Position numbers and translations under genes: made by a program. Shown in pieces: positions 18,269 to 27,902 of a DNA stretch of 59,675 bases (the first letter of the stretch is position 1; each line of letters starts with the position of its first letter). The notes below the pieces were generated by a model. The model was not told the DNA's origin, did no database searches, and saw only the letters and a list, made by a program, of their open reading frames with translations. Origin of the DNA: Phycisphaerae bacterium (GTDB lineage Bacteria; Planctomycetota; Phycisphaerae; Sedimentisphaerales; Anaerobacaceae); NCBI GenBank assembly GCA_012744475.1, contig JAAYBV010000058.1, forward strand, positions 1 through 59,675, read 5' to 3'.

Positions 18269-18622
18269 TCAGGGCGTCACGCGTCCGACGCCAACGGAGA
18301 GCGGAGGCATCGTGAAGCGGTCGCTCGCGGACTTGGCCGGCGTCCAGACGTTCAGATCCAGGCAGTCTTCGCTCTTGCCGGGGAGAGGATCCCCGCCCTG
18401 AATGGGGCCGGGAGCGAATTGGATGGCCTGCCGCACGCCCTCCCATTTCGCAGCAGGTTGAGGCGCACGCCAGCGGAGGTCGCCCACCGGCGGTGCGGCG
18501 AACGGGATGCCCCGGTAGACCGTCAACCCGTCTTCCGACGTCCCCTGCACCACTCCACCCTCGACCCTGACCGGTGCAGGCTGCTGGGCAATACCGAGCC
18601 CTGCGACAGACATCATCGCCAT
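18269..18622 (-). pseudogene. Type-B carboxylesterase, N-terminal fragment
   Basis: The minus-strand reading begins with the signal-like MAMMSVAGLGIAQ at 18622 and continues with hallmark carboxylesterase type B (PF00135) motifs: VEGGVVQGTSEDGL, YRGIPFAAPPVGDLRWR and SEDCLDLNVWTPAKSASDR. The family is normally about 500 residues and should continue into the oxyanion-hole YGGGF segment and the GESAG nucleophile. Instead the match is lost near 18310 and the frame ends at 18269 in unrelated residues. Both ends therefore look cut: the front touches the GH43 fragment near 18630 and the back lies just after the tannase stop. Not functional. Confidence 0.8.
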
Positions 18623-18629
18623 TACAGCC

Positions 18630-19763
18630 AGGCAGCGCAAGCTGGTTGGCGAACGGATCAACCTCTTCCAAGGCACGCCGCTGGGTTTCACCGAAGCGCC
18701 GCACCTCTATAGACGCAACGGCTGGTATCACCTGCTCACGGCGGAGGGCGGCACGGGCTGGGGACACGCGGTGACGATGGCGCGCTCGCGAACGCTCACC
18801 GGGCCGTACGAGCTGCATCCTGACACGTACATTCTCAGCGCGCGCCATCGCCCGGACGTTGACTTGCAGCGCGCCGGCCACGCGAGTCTGGTCGAAACGC
18901 AAGACGGCGAAACGTACATGGTCTATCTTTGTGGGAGGCCCTTGCACAATCGCGGCCGCTGCACGCTGGGCCGGGAAACGGCGATTCAGAAGATGATCTG
19001 GGGAGAGGATGACTGGCTGCGCACCGTGGACGGACAGGGAATTCCGACCGTCGAAACACCCGCGCCGTCATTGCCCGCCCACGCATTTCCTGCAGCGCCG
19101 GCGCGTGAGGAGTTCAACTCGCCGCAATTGCCGATCGATTTCCAATGGCTGCGGACGCCGTGGCCGCAGGAGATCTTCAGCCTCACGGCGCGTCCTGGCT
19201 TCTTGCGTCTCCTGGGCCGCGAAACGATCGGCAGCTCGTTCAAGCAGTCGCTCGTCGCCCGGCGACAGCAGGCTCATTGTTTCAGCGCCGCCACGATCGT
19301 CGAGTTCGAGCCGGAACATTTTCAGCAGAGCGCAGGCCTCGTTTGTTACTACAACGGCGCGAAGTTTCATTACCTTCATCTCTCTCACGACGAAACGCTC
19401 GGCAAGTATCTGCGAGTGATGTCCTGCGTGCCCGACTCGCTGCAAACCGACGCCTTCACGCCGCCCATCGGTATTCCCAGCGGCCGGCCCGTGCATCTGC
19501 GCGTCGAGATCGATTACGAGCGGCTCCACTTCGCCTATCGCGTCGAAGGCGTGGACAAAGACTGGCGATGGCTGCCGCAGCAGTTCGACGCGAGCATTCT
19601 CCCCGACGAAGCCACCGCTCCCGGCCAATCGAGTTTCACCGGCGCATTCGTCGGCATGGCCTGCCAGGATTTGGCCGGGACGTTGCGTCCCGCGGACTTT
19701 GACTTCTTTGAGTACCGGGAGAGAAGCTATCATCCCAACGCAGCCGTGACGATGAACGCCTAA
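18630..19763 (+). pseudogene. GH43 beta-xylosidase-like protein lacking its N-terminal half
   Basis: The frame becomes recognisable at about 18630 with RKLVGERINLFQGTPLGF, then TEAPHLYRRNGWYHLLTAEGG. This includes the catalytic-acid Glu of GH43 (subfamily 11-like XynB). The C-terminal concanavalin-like domain typical of these xylosidases follows intact (FQWLRTPW, FKQSLVARRQQAHCF, YYNGAKFHYLHLS, TGAFVGMACQD), ending at TAA 19761-19763. The N-terminal ~150-200 residues with the base Asp and pKa Asp are absent and replaced by the opposite-strand carboxylesterase start. There is no ribosome-binding site or signal for this remnant. Its stop overlaps the stop of the convergent permease gene. Confidence 0.85.
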
Positions 19764-21181
19764 TGTCCCGCACAGGGAAGGACCGCAGCGCCGAGCAGGG
19801 CAACGAGCAGTCCGGAGACCGAGATCACGGTCGTGATGACGGTCCAGGACTGGAGCGTCTCTCTCTCGGTCAGGCCGCTCAGCTTGCTCACTACCCAGAA
19901 GCCGCTGTCGTTCATCCACGAGAAGTTGATCGCCCCGAAGCCAATGGACAGGAAGACGTAGATCGGATGACAGGACAGACTCGACACGCCCTCGCCGCCC
20001 TGGGGGTAGATGATGGGCACCATCATCGCAGATGTCGCCAGCATGGCCACCGTGGCGGAGCCCTGGGCGATTCGGATCACGCTCGATACCAGCCAGGCGA
20101 GCAATACGAAGTTGACCTCGCGCCCGGCCGCCACGACCCTGACGGCCTCCCCCACGCCGGCGTTCTTGAGCATCAGCCCAAACGCCCCGCCGGCACAGGT
20201 GATCAGGATGATCGTGCCGGCCGTTTGCAGTGGCGGGCCGAGCAGCGAACCAATCTTCCCGACAGAGTAATCCTTCTGCCGGGCCAGGACCCACATGGCG
20301 ATCACGGCGCCGACGATCAGGGCTATATTGCGATTGCCGATAAACTCGACGTAAGGGTATAGAATGGGAAACCGCTTGGCCCCTCCGAAGGCCGCCATGA
20401 ACGAAGCGGCGGAAATCAGGCCGATCGGCAGGAGCACCGGGAGGATCGAAGGGAGAAATCCCGGCAGCGCACGCTCATCGGCCGTCACGACCTGCTCGAA
20501 TCCCGATGCGGAAACGCCTGATGTCTGACGGACCGGCACCGTCATCCGCCGGTTCAGCCAACGAGCCGCCATCCAGGCACACAGCGCCGGGATTGTACCC
20601 ACGACCAGGCCGACCACAATGGTCAACCCCAGATCCAGCTTCAACGTCTCCGCCATGGCCAGCGGGCCGGGATGTGGGGCAACCAGGATGTGGGTCACCA
20701 GCGACGAACAGCAGATCGCCATCAGGAACAGCACGTAGTCCCTGCGCAGCCGCAACGACAGGGCTTGGGCGACGGGCAGCAGGAGCATGAAGAAGGTGTC
20801 GAAGAAGATGGGGATTGAAAGGACGTAACTGCTCGCAAACAAGGCAAACCCCGCATGCTTCTCCCCAAAGACTGCCAGAAACCGACGGACCACCTTGTCG
20901 GCGGCGCCGCTCTCCATCAGGCACATGCCGATGACGGAAGCCAGCGCAATCACCACGGCGATCTTGCCCGCCGTCGCGCCGAACTCCGCGGTGGTCAGTT
21001 CGACCGCCTGGATCGCATGGCTCTTCTCGGGTTCGCCCGGCAACGGACCCGCCAGCAGGCCGGCCGTAACGGCGGCCAGAATCAGCGCCAGGAACGCGTG
21101 CAGGCGCACGACCGTGATCAGCAAGACCACGACGCCGACGCTGACAAGCAAGACGACGAAAGGCCAATAGGTCGCATTCAT
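19760..21181 (-). CDS. GntP-family gluconate/sugar-acid:H+ symporter
   Basis: This encodes 473 residues, almost wholly hydrophobic with roughly 12-14 membrane segments. GntP-family hallmarks are visible: [101 protein letters not shown] and [20 protein letters not shown]. Members import gluconate and related aldonates or hydroxy acids with protons. Its start overlaps the dehydratase stop by four bases (ATGA), so it is translationally coupled as the last gene of the sugar-acid operon. The uptake substrate is presumably the acid dehydrated by that enzyme. Confidence 0.93.
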   Translation of the reverse strand: MNATYWPFVVLLVSVGVVVLLITVVRLHAFLALILAAVTAGLLAGPLPGEPEKSHAIQAVELTTAEFGATAGKIAVVIALASVIGMCLMESGAADKVVRRFLAVFGEKHAGFALFASSYVLSIPIFFDTFFMLLLPVAQALSLRLRRDYVLFLMAICCSSLVTHILVAPHPGPLAMAETLKLDLGLTIVVGLVVGTIPALCAWMAARWLNRRMTVPVRQTSGVSASGFEQVVTADERALPGFLPSILPVLLPIGLISAASFMAAFGGAKRFPILYPYVEFIGNRNIALIVGAVIAMWVLARQKDYSVGKIGSLLGPPLQTAGTIILITCAGGAFGLMLKNAGVGEAVRVVAAGREVNFVLLAWLVSSVIRIAQGSATVAMLATSAMMVPIIYPQGGEGVSSLSCHPIYVFLSIGFGAINFSWMNDSGFWVVSKLSGLTERETLQSWTVITTVISVSGLLVALLGAAVLPCAGH

Positions 21182-23166
21182 CGGGCCAACGCCTTCCTGC
21201 CGGCGGCGAGAACCCCGGCGATTGTCTCGACATCATACACGCACCCACCCCACGTGCCTCCACAGACCTGTTGAAGCAGGGCCCACAGCCGCGTGTCCTC
21301 GGGCAGGCCGGGCAGCGGTGCCAAGTCGGGGCGAAGCGGACGTTGGGCAAGCAGTAGATTGCCGTGCTCGACGCTCAGCACCTCCGCACGATCGCCCTTT
21401 TGACCGACCAGATTGACGTGGCCGTCCAGCCGGTTGCGATCGATCACGATGTCGATGATGTCCCCGTCGACGACCCTGCCGATGGGCCCTCCCGCCAGCG
21501 CCTCGGGCCCCACGTGACCGATGCAGGCGCCCGTGCTGACGCCGCTGAACCGGGCGTCGGTGATCAGAGCCACATGCTTGCCCCAGGCCAGGTGCTTCAA
21601 TGACGCGGTGACCTCATAGACCTCTTCCATGCCGCTGCCCATGGGGCCGTCGCAGATCAGCAGAACCACGTCTCCCGGCTCGATCGCGCCGGATTTGATG
21701 CCGGCCAGGACATCCTTCTCCCGGACGAAGACCCTGGCCAGCCCGCGCTTTCGATACACGCCGTCCGCATCGACAACGCTGGGGTCGATGGCCGTGCTTT
21801 TGATGACCGAGCCCTCGGGCGCGATGTTGCCCTTCGGGAATGTCACCGTCCCGGTCAGGCCGGCCGCGCGTGCGCGTGAGGGAGTCAGGATGACGTCCTC
21901 CGGATCGACGCCGTCCTGTTCCTGCAAGGCGGCACGCAGCCGGGCTCGACGCTCGGACCGTTCCCACTGTTCCAGGAGCACGCCGAGGTGGTCGCCGGTA
22001 ACGGTCAGCACATCAAGGTCCAGTATGCCAAGCTCCCGCAGGCGCAGCATGACCTCCGGAACTCCCCCGGCCAGATACACCTGAACGGTCGCATGGTTGC
22101 GCGGTCCGTTGGGCAGCACATCGACCAGGCGAGGCGCCTGGCGGTTCACGGCGATCCAGTCATCGACCGTGGGCCGCTTCAGGCCGGCCGCGTGGGCGAT
22201 CGCAGGCAGATGGAGCAGGAGATTCATCGACCCGCCGAACGCGGCGTGGACGATCATGGCGTTGCGAATGGCCCCGTCCGTCAGCACATCCTTGATGGCG
22301 ATACCCCGCTCTTCCAGCGCCAGCAGGGCCCGGACGGACGAGCGGGCCAGCTCGAGCCAGATGGGTTGGCGCGACGGGGCCAAGGCCGAATGCAATACGC
22401 TGAGCCCCAGGGCCTCGCCAATCACCTGCGAGGTGGAGGCGGTTCCCAGAAATTGACAGGACCCTCCGGGCGAAGCGCAGGCCGTGCACGCGACCTGCTG
22501 GGCGTATTCCAGCGTGACCTCGCCCCTGGCGAAACGGGCGGGCAGGCTCTGTACCTTCCCGGCATCCTCGCCCGCGGCCGGAGGCAACGTCACGCCGCCG
22601 GGGACCAGCACCGAGGGCAGATCTTTCATGGCTCCGAGGGCCATCATCATCGCCGGCAGTCCCTTGTCGCAGTTGGCGATCCCCAGCACACCCTGCCGTC
22701 GGGGTAGGCTGCGAATCAACCGTCGCAGCACGATGGCGGCGTCATTGCGGTAGGCGAGGCTGTCCATCATTCCGGCAGTGCTCTGCGTGCGTCCGTCGCA
22801 GTGTTCGGTGACGAAGGAGGCAAAAGGAATGGCGCCGAGCCGTTTGATCTCCGAAGCCGCCTCTTCCGCGAGCAGGACCGGCTCGAATTGTCCCGTGCTA
22901 TACGTCAATGCAAGAGGTGTCCCATCCTTGTCGCGGATTCCGCCGTGCATGCCCAGGATCAGGAACTGTTTCTTTCCGAAATCGTTCGGCTCCCACCCCT
23001 GACCCACGTTCTCGATCCACCCGAAGACGTCGCCGCAAGGCGAATTCCGCAGGAACTCAGCCGTCATCGGCAGCTTTCCTTTGGGGCCGGCGGCCTTCGT
23101 TTGGATGCGATAGACGTGGCCCTGCTCCGGTTTCAGTATGTCACGAGCAACTTCGGACAGCTTCAT
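21178..23166 (-). CDS. IlvD/Edd-family sugar-acid dehydratase (YjhG/YagF xylonate dehydratase type)
   Basis: This encodes 662 residues, the length of the YjhG/YagF branch and longer than standard dihydroxyacid dehydratases. The Fe-S ligands are present: Cys123 in TEHCDGRT, Cys166 in [11 protein letters not shown] and Cys237 in [14 protein letters not shown]. Other family motifs are [46 protein letters not shown] and [22 protein letters not shown]. The reaction is dehydration of a C5/C6 aldonate (for example xylonate) to a 2-keto-3-deoxy acid in the cytoplasm. It overlaps the upstream kinase gene and the downstream GntP gene by 4 nt each. The true substrate cannot be decided from sequence alone. 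Confidence 0.92.
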   Translation of the reverse strand: MKLSEVARDILKPEQGHVYRIQTKAAGPKGKLPMTAEFLRNSPCGDVFGWIENVGQGWEPNDFGKKQFLILGMHGGIRDKDGTPLALTYSTGQFEPVLLAEEAASEIKRLGAIPFASFVTEHCDGRTQSTAGMMDSLAYRNDAAIVLRRLIRSLPRRQGVLGIANCDKGLPAMMMALGAMKDLPSVLVPGGVTLPPAAGEDAGKVQSLPARFARGEVTLEYAQQVACTACASPGGSCQFLGTASTSQVIGEALGLSVLHSALAPSRQPIWLELARSSVRALLALEERGIAIKDVLTDGAIRNAMIVHAAFGGSMNLLLHLPAIAHAAGLKRPTVDDWIAVNRQAPRLVDVLPNGPRNHATVQVYLAGGVPEVMLRLRELGILDLDVLTVTGDHLGVLLEQWERSERRARLRAALQEQDGVDPEDVILTPSRARAAGLTGTVTFPKGNIAPEGSVIKSTAIDPSVVDADGVYRKRGLARVFVREKDVLAGIKSGAIEPGDVVLLICDGPMGSGMEEVYEVTASLKHLAWGKHVALITDARFSGVSTGACIGHVGPEALAGGPIGRVVDGDIIDIVIDRNRLDGHVNLVGQKGDRAEVLSVEHGNLLLAQRPLRPDLAPLPGLPEDTRLWALLQQVCGGTWGGCVYDVETIAGVLAAGRKALAR

Positions 23167-24515
23167 ATTCCATCCTCATACATCTTTCCCAGCATCGCGG
23201 CGCCGAGCAGCGAGGACTGGTCCTGGTAGCGATACTCCGATGCCGCCATCCACCGCTTCTTCAGGAGGTCCATGCCCCCAATCCTGGCGCCCCCGCCGGT
23301 GGTGATGATCGGCTGTTTCAGCTCGATGAATTGCGACACTTCCTTCAGGTGGCTGCCCACATAACGGAGATTGCCTCGCAGCAGACCGAGCAACATCAGC
23401 TGCCGATCCGTCTCCAGCGTGACACTCGAGAAGGCCGCCGTCAGGGGCTCCAGGCTGTAGCGCGAGCCCTGCAGGTACGGGACGTATTCCGGCAGTTCGT
23501 CCTCGCTGGACGTGCCCTGCGCCAGATAGCCGGCAATCGTCTGCGGGACGAATTTCTCGTAGAACTCATCCTTCGACATATCGCGGCAGAACACCGAGTG
23601 GAACCACTCCAGCGCCTTGCCGCCCGTGTTCAGGACGAAAAACGTCATCCATCGACCCGGAAGGACGTGACATCGGATATTGTAGTTCGGTGATCCGACC
23701 GGCCGATCGATGCAGACGGCCGCGATCTCGCACGTCCCTGCAATGTCGACAACCTGTCCCGGATCGGCGAGCCCCGCGGAGAGCCCCGCCAACACGGCGT
23801 CGTTGCCGCCGCAGAGCACCGCCGCTCCCCGCGGCAGACCCAGTTCATCGGCGATTTCGGGCAGCAGGGTCCCCGCGACCGCATGGCTGGGCATCAAGGG
23901 CGGCAGTCTCTCCGGATCGATGCCCGCCTTCTCCAGCACTCTGTCGAGCCACGAGAGCTGATTGCGCCGGGTATCGTAAAGTCCAGTGATGGACATCGTC
24001 GAAGGGTCGATGGCCCACTGCCCTGTGAGTCTCTTGACCATGTACGTATTGGTGTGACCGAACTTGTACGTTCGACTCCACACGTCGGGCTGGCTGTCGC
24101 GAATCCATAGAATGGAGCACAGCGACGAGCCACCCGAGACAGGCAGATTGCACGCTTCGGCGAGAAGGAACTCCTCGCCGACGTCGTGCCGAATTCTCCG
24201 GGCCTGCTGTTGCGACCGCCGGTCGAAGAAGAGAATCGCCGGTCCCAGGGCGGTCCCATCCTCGGCCATGGCGGTCAGCCCGGGCGTGGTCACGGAAAGC
24301 GAGAGAACGCCGACCTCGGCCAGATTCGGCTGGAGCTCCCGACAACAGGACCTCAGGGCCTCCCACCATTTCTGCGGATCGATGTCGGCTTTGCCCTGGT
24401 CGTAGACGCGCACCTCGTACTCGCGGGACGCACTGCACTTCAAGTCCAGGCCGGGGTTGAAAACGCCCATCTTGAACGCGGTCGTGCCGACATCAATGGA
24501 CAGAATGTCTCTCAC
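23163..24515 (-). CDS. FGGY-family carbohydrate kinase
   Basis: This encodes 450 residues. The N-terminal ATP-binding start [16 protein letters not shown] is of the FGGY/actin-fold type. Further motifs are [44 protein letters not shown], the catalytic-base region [19 protein letters not shown] and the C-terminal adenosine-binding [20 protein letters not shown]. It should phosphorylate a sugar, sugar acid or polyol in the cytoplasm. Four-base overlaps couple it to the DapA-type aldolase upstream and the dehydratase downstream. It may phosphorylate either the 2-keto-3-deoxy acid or an aldehyde product before the class II aldolase step; which one is unresolved. Confidence 0.9.
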   Translation of the reverse strand: MRDILSIDVGTTAFKMGVFNPGLDLKCSASREYEVRVYDQGKADIDPQKWWEALRSCCRELQPNLAEVGVLSLSVTTPGLTAMAEDGTALGPAILFFDRRSQQQARRIRHDVGEEFLLAEACNLPVSGGSSLCSILWIRDSQPDVWSRTYKFGHTNTYMVKRLTGQWAIDPSTMSITGLYDTRRNQLSWLDRVLEKAGIDPERLPPLMPSHAVAGTLLPEIADELGLPRGAAVLCGGNDAVLAGLSAGLADPGQVVDIAGTCEIAAVCIDRPVGSPNYNIRCHVLPGRWMTFFVLNTGGKALEWFHSVFCRDMSKDEFYEKFVPQTIAGYLAQGTSSEDELPEYVPYLQGSRYSLEPLTAAFSSVTLETDRQLMLLGLLRGNLRYVGSHLKEVSQFIELKQPIITTGGGARIGGMDLLKKRWMAASEYRYQDQSSLLGAAMLGKMYEDGI

Positions 24516-25414
24516 GGTTCCAGCACTCCCGCCTCGATCAGAGCAGTCCTGATGGAGACGATCTGACCGGCGTCGAGCGGATACAGGGGCCTCCTGGGAA
24601 TCCCGCCTCGGAATCCCAGCAGATTCATAGCCGCCTTCACTCCCGGCACTCCGAACTGCCCCGCGATGCGATGGTTCGCCTCGTTGAGTTTCTGGTTCAG
24701 ACTCTCGGCATCCGGCGTCCAGCCCCCGATGAGCGCCTCGTGAAGCCGGACCGCCGGATTCGGACTGTAGTCGGCAAGAGAAACCGTTCCTCCGATCGAT
24801 CCCCTTTCCACAAAGCCGCGAAGCTTGCCGATCGAACCGACCATGACGGAGAAATCGTCACGGTCCAGGTCCATGATCTTGAGGTCGCAGCCGGGCGTGC
24901 TGTCTTTCATCCCGACGATGTTGGGATGTTCCGATAGCCTCTGGATCAGCTCGAAAGAAAGCGTCATGCCGTTGAAACCGGGGCTGTTGTAGAGGAGCAC
25001 CGGAATGCGGGCATGGTCCGCCAGCGTCGAGAAATAGCGAACCAGGCAGTCATCCGTCAACTGCTTCCGGAAGTACGACGGGCTCTGCACGAGTGCGTAG
25101 TCGACGCCCCGCGAGGCCAGCCATTCGAGGGATTGCTCGGCGCAACGCTGGGCCTCGTACATAACGCCGGCGATCACGATCTGCTCATCGCCCTTGCCCT
25201 CGAGAACGGCATCGACGACCGCCTGCCTCTCCTCTTCGTTGAGGCTCTTGTTCTCCCCGTTGGAGCCGAGAGCCAGGTAGCCCCGAAGCGGCGTCTCCCG
25301 GTAGAGAGCCATGTTGTATTCCAGGGCCTGGGTATCCAGGGCTTCATCGTCTGCAAACGGCGTGGCGATCGGGGCGAAGATGCCCTTGAGTCTTTCCCTG
25401 TTGCTTGAATCCAT
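24512..25414 (-). CDS. DapA-family aldolase (2-keto-3-deoxy-sugar-acid aldolase type)
   Basis: This encodes 300 residues from ATG 25414, preferred over ATG 25426 because GAGAGG sits six bases upstream. It is a class I TIM-barrel lyase with Schiff-base Lys170 in NIVGMKDST, Tyr142 in LLYNSPG and the substrate-carboxylate loop LGSNGENKSL. The family includes dihydrodipicolinate synthase, N-acetylneuraminate lyase and KDG aldolases. The operon (permease, dehydratase, kinase, second aldolase) favours cleavage of a 2-keto-3-deoxy sugar acid to pyruvate plus an aldehyde over lysine synthesis. It follows the HAD gene by 33 nt and overlaps the kinase by 4 nt. Confidence 0.88.
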   Translation of the reverse strand: MDSSNRERLKGIFAPIATPFADDEALDTQALEYNMALYRETPLRGYLALGSNGENKSLNEEERQAVVDAVLEGKGDEQIVIAGVMYEAQRCAEQSLEWLASRGVDYALVQSPSYFRKQLTDDCLVRYFSTLADHARIPVLLYNSPGFNGMTLSFELIQRLSEHPNIVGMKDSTPGCDLKIMDLDRDDFSVMVGSIGKLRGFVERGSIGGTVSLADYSPNPAVRLHEALIGGWTPDAESLNQKLNEANHRIAGQFGVPGVKAAMNLLGFRGGIPRRPLYPLDAGQIVSIRTALIEAGVLEP

Positions 25415-25447
25415 CGGACCTCTCATCCGGCGGCTGCCTGAGTGCCG

Positions 25448-26209
25448 TCACTGAAAGTAGTTCACCAAATCGGTCACACGAACGATCCCGTCGATTTTCC
25501 AGGGCTTGCGGCTGCGGATCAACTCCGCCTGCGGGCCGTCTTCATCGCCCAGGCAGGACAGGACGATATCCGCCAAGCTCAAATCCTCGTCCCGCGTGTA
25601 GTCGTTCACGGTCGCCACAACGTTCATTCCGGCGGCCTTGGCGGCCTTGACTCCGTTGCTTGAATCCTCGACGACAACGCATCGCTCGGGCCGCAGTCCG
25701 GTCTTCTCCAGCGCCAGGAGATAGATCTCCGGGTCCGGCTTCTTTCGGTTGACGACGTCCCCGGCCAGAACGAGGTCGAAGTGCATGTCCGCAAGCAGGC
25801 CCTCCAGGATGGACCGAGCCGCCCTTTCAGCCGATGTCGTACAGACGCCCAGCATCAGCCCGCGGCGGCAAGCCTCCTGCATCAGGCGGTGCACGCCCGG
25901 CCGCAGCGGCAACTGCCTGCGCTCGATCATCTCGATGAAGATGTCCGTCTTACACTGATGGAGTTGCGCGATCAGGGCATCCTCCTGGTCGGGAGGAATC
26001 TCCCTGCCGAAGCCCCCGGTGCGCAACTGATGCCGCATGCGTTCCTTGCCGCCGCCGACTTGCAGCATCTCATGGTACTTCGGGACATCCCAGCGAACGT
26101 CGAATCCGAAGCTCTCGAACGCACGGTTGAAGGCGACCCGATGGCCGTCCCGTTCCGTATCGACGATCACCCCGTCCTGGTCGAAGAAGATGGCTTTGAT
26201 TTCCGGCAT
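25448..26209 (-). CDS. HAD-superfamily sugar-phosphate phosphatase (beta-PGM/Gph-like)
   Basis: This encodes 253 residues from ATG 26209, eight bases after the aldolase stop; upstream in-frame ATGs lie inside that gene. It has the four HAD motifs: FFDQDGVIVD (Asp10 nucleophile, Asp12), the TTS of LGVCTTSAERA, Lys in NRKKPDPEIY, and VVEDSSNGVKAA. A helical cap after motif I fits the beta-phosphoglucomutase/phosphoglycolate phosphatase group. It probably dephosphorylates or isomerises a phosphosugar from the same pathway, or repairs a dead-end phosphate. Its position between two aldolases in one operon is unusual and supports a pathway role. Confidence 0.85.
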   Translation of the reverse strand: MPEIKAIFFDQDGVIVDTERDGHRVAFNRAFESFGFDVRWDVPKYHEMLQVGGGKERMRHQLRTGGFGREIPPDQEDALIAQLHQCKTDIFIEMIERRQLPLRPGVHRLMQEACRRGLMLGVCTTSAERAARSILEGLLADMHFDLVLAGDVVNRKKPDPEIYLLALEKTGLRPERCVVVEDSSNGVKAAKAAGMNVVATVNDYTRDEDLSLADIVLSCLGDEDGPQAELIRSRKPWKIDGIVRVTDLVNYFQ

Positions 26210-26217
26210 CGTACGCC

Positions 26218-27096
26218 TCACCCGGCCTTTCCCGCGCATCCCAGGACGTCGATCCATCGCTCGACCATCTGAATCGTCGCCTTGGAGACCGCGTCATCCA
26301 GCCGCCCGGGATTGTACTCATCCCGATGCGTGCTGATGTAGCCGTACGTTGCATCGATGAGCGTGTGTTTGAGCTCCGTGGAAACGTTGAACTTGCACCC
26401 GCCGCACGCCACAAGTCTTCGCACCACGTCATCCTGAAGCCCCGTCCCGCCGTGGATGACCAGCGGAACCGTCGGCTCAGCCCCGTTCAGCACTTTGAAG
26501 ACCTCTTGCAGGAGGTCGAAACGGAGCTTTGGGTTCTTGGTCTTGTACACCCCATGGGCGGTGCCGATGGCCGGCGCGAACAGATCGATGCCGGAGCGCC
26601 GGACAAACTCCTCGGCTTTGCCTGGATCGCACAGAGCGGCCTCGTCCTCAGTGACCTTGATCTGGTCCTCCACGCCGCAGACCGTGCCCAGCTCGCCCTC
26701 GACCGTGACATCGCCAAGGGCATGGCAGTAGTCCGTCACGGCCTTCGTGACGCGTACGTTGGCTTCAAACTCCTCTTTCGACGCGTCAATCATGATATTC
26801 GTGTAGCCCGCGTCGGCAGCGGCTTTGCACAGAGTCACATCGGTGCAGTGATCCAGGTGCAGGCAAATGGGAACAGACGCGGCTTCCGCCAGGGCGCGGT
26901 ACGCCGCGACCAGCACCTTCACCCCCAGAAACCGCACGGGCGCGACGGAGGTCTGAAGAATGAGGGGAGCCCTCTTGCCCTGCGCCGCCTCGATAACCGC
27001 CTTCATCTGGACGATATTCGTGACGTTGAAAGCCCCGACGGCGTATTTGCCCTCCGTGGCTTTCAGCAGCATCTTCTTGGCCGATACGACTGCCAT
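26218..27096 (-). CDS. Class II (zinc) ketose-bisphosphate aldolase
   Basis: This encodes 292 residues from ATG 27096. Class II aldolase motifs are clear: Asp82-His83 in CLHLDHCTD (catalytic Asp and zinc His), VEGELGTVCGVED, the second zinc His in IGTAHGVYK, and the third in LVIHGGTGLQDD with FNVSTEL. It is nearer in length to GatY/KbaY tagatose-type aldolases than to long FbaA. It heads the minus-strand sugar-acid operon and presumably cleaves a phosphorylated ketose derived from the imported acid to a triose phosphate plus an aldehyde. Substrate stereochemistry is not predictable here. Confidence 0.9.
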   Translation of the reverse strand: MAVVSAKKMLLKATEGKYAVGAFNVTNIVQMKAVIEAAQGKRAPLILQTSVAPVRFLGVKVLVAAYRALAEAASVPICLHLDHCTDVTLCKAAADAGYTNIMIDASKEEFEANVRVTKAVTDYCHALGDVTVEGELGTVCGVEDQIKVTEDEAALCDPGKAEEFVRRSGIDLFAPAIGTAHGVYKTKNPKLRFDLLQEVFKVLNGAEPTVPLVIHGGTGLQDDVVRRLVACGGCKFNVSTELKHTLIDATYGYISTHRDEYNPGRLDDAVSKATIQMVERWIDVLGCAGKAG

Positions 27097-27902
27097 TCAC
27101 GACTCCTATGCTCACAGACCAGCGACCTGCCCCACTCCCGCTTCAGGCGCCCATCCGCCGCCAGTATACACGCCCAGACCACCGTAGAGTACAAATATTG
27201 CCTGATCATAAGTGCCTATGCCAATCGGCCTTGTGCCACCTTGGGACGAAAGCCCGTGCCCGTTCACCGTCAATCCGGCAATCTCCAGGGACCATGGTAG
27301 CGTAAAGACTTCTTCGCCCATTTTCTGATCGATGTCACTCTGGTCGATGGAAGAGGGTCTGATACGGATCAGGAAATGTCTTTGCGCGCCTGTGAGAATA
27401 GGATAGCGCCCTGGGTCTGCCTGTGGCATATTCTCGAAGAAACGGAGGGACTGTCTCATGCAGATCCAAGCTCATCACCCCGACGATTCGTGCAAGTGTG
27501 GGTGTATGCCTATCGCAATCATAGGCTGGACGCGATCGCCCCCAAACGACAGCCGGGCTGCCCCGGCAAGTTGCCCGTGGCTGTGAAGGGCGAAGCAACA
27601 GTGCAGCGCCTGGCGGGGCGGCGCAAGACTGTGACATTTCCAGGGATTTTCTGCGAAGATGCATGGTTTTTCACGGCTGCGGATGCTGTGAAGACCAGCG
27701 GCTCTTCAGCAGAAAGGGAAAAAAGCGTACATGAACACGGAGCAATGGCTTTCGGGCCCTCCGCAACCTGTGGTGCGGAGGCTTGGGCTTGATTGAACTG
27801 AATGAGGGGATATGATACTCTCGTGAAGTGGTGCCGGGCAACTTGGCGCGTGAACGTTCATTGAAACTCAGCTGGCTGTGACAATACATCAGGAGAGACA
27901 CA
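27097..27902. other. 806-bp divergent intergenic region
   Basis: This separates the minus-strand aldolase operon from the plus-strand glycosidase and should hold promoters for both, though I found no strong consensus. Several open frames cross it on both strands, but none has a ribosome-binding site, signal or recognisable motif. A perfect 8-bp hairpin (CCTCCGCA/TGCGGAGG, 8-nt loop) lies at 27758-27781 on the glycosidase side. It has no U-tract and could be regulatory or a terminator remnant. Confidence 0.45.

Noticed and set aside
27112-27459. Possible 115-codon minus-strand gene upstream of the class II aldolase
   Set aside because: Its end looks protein-like, but there is no ribosome-binding site, family motif or good start, and it lies in the expected promoter region.
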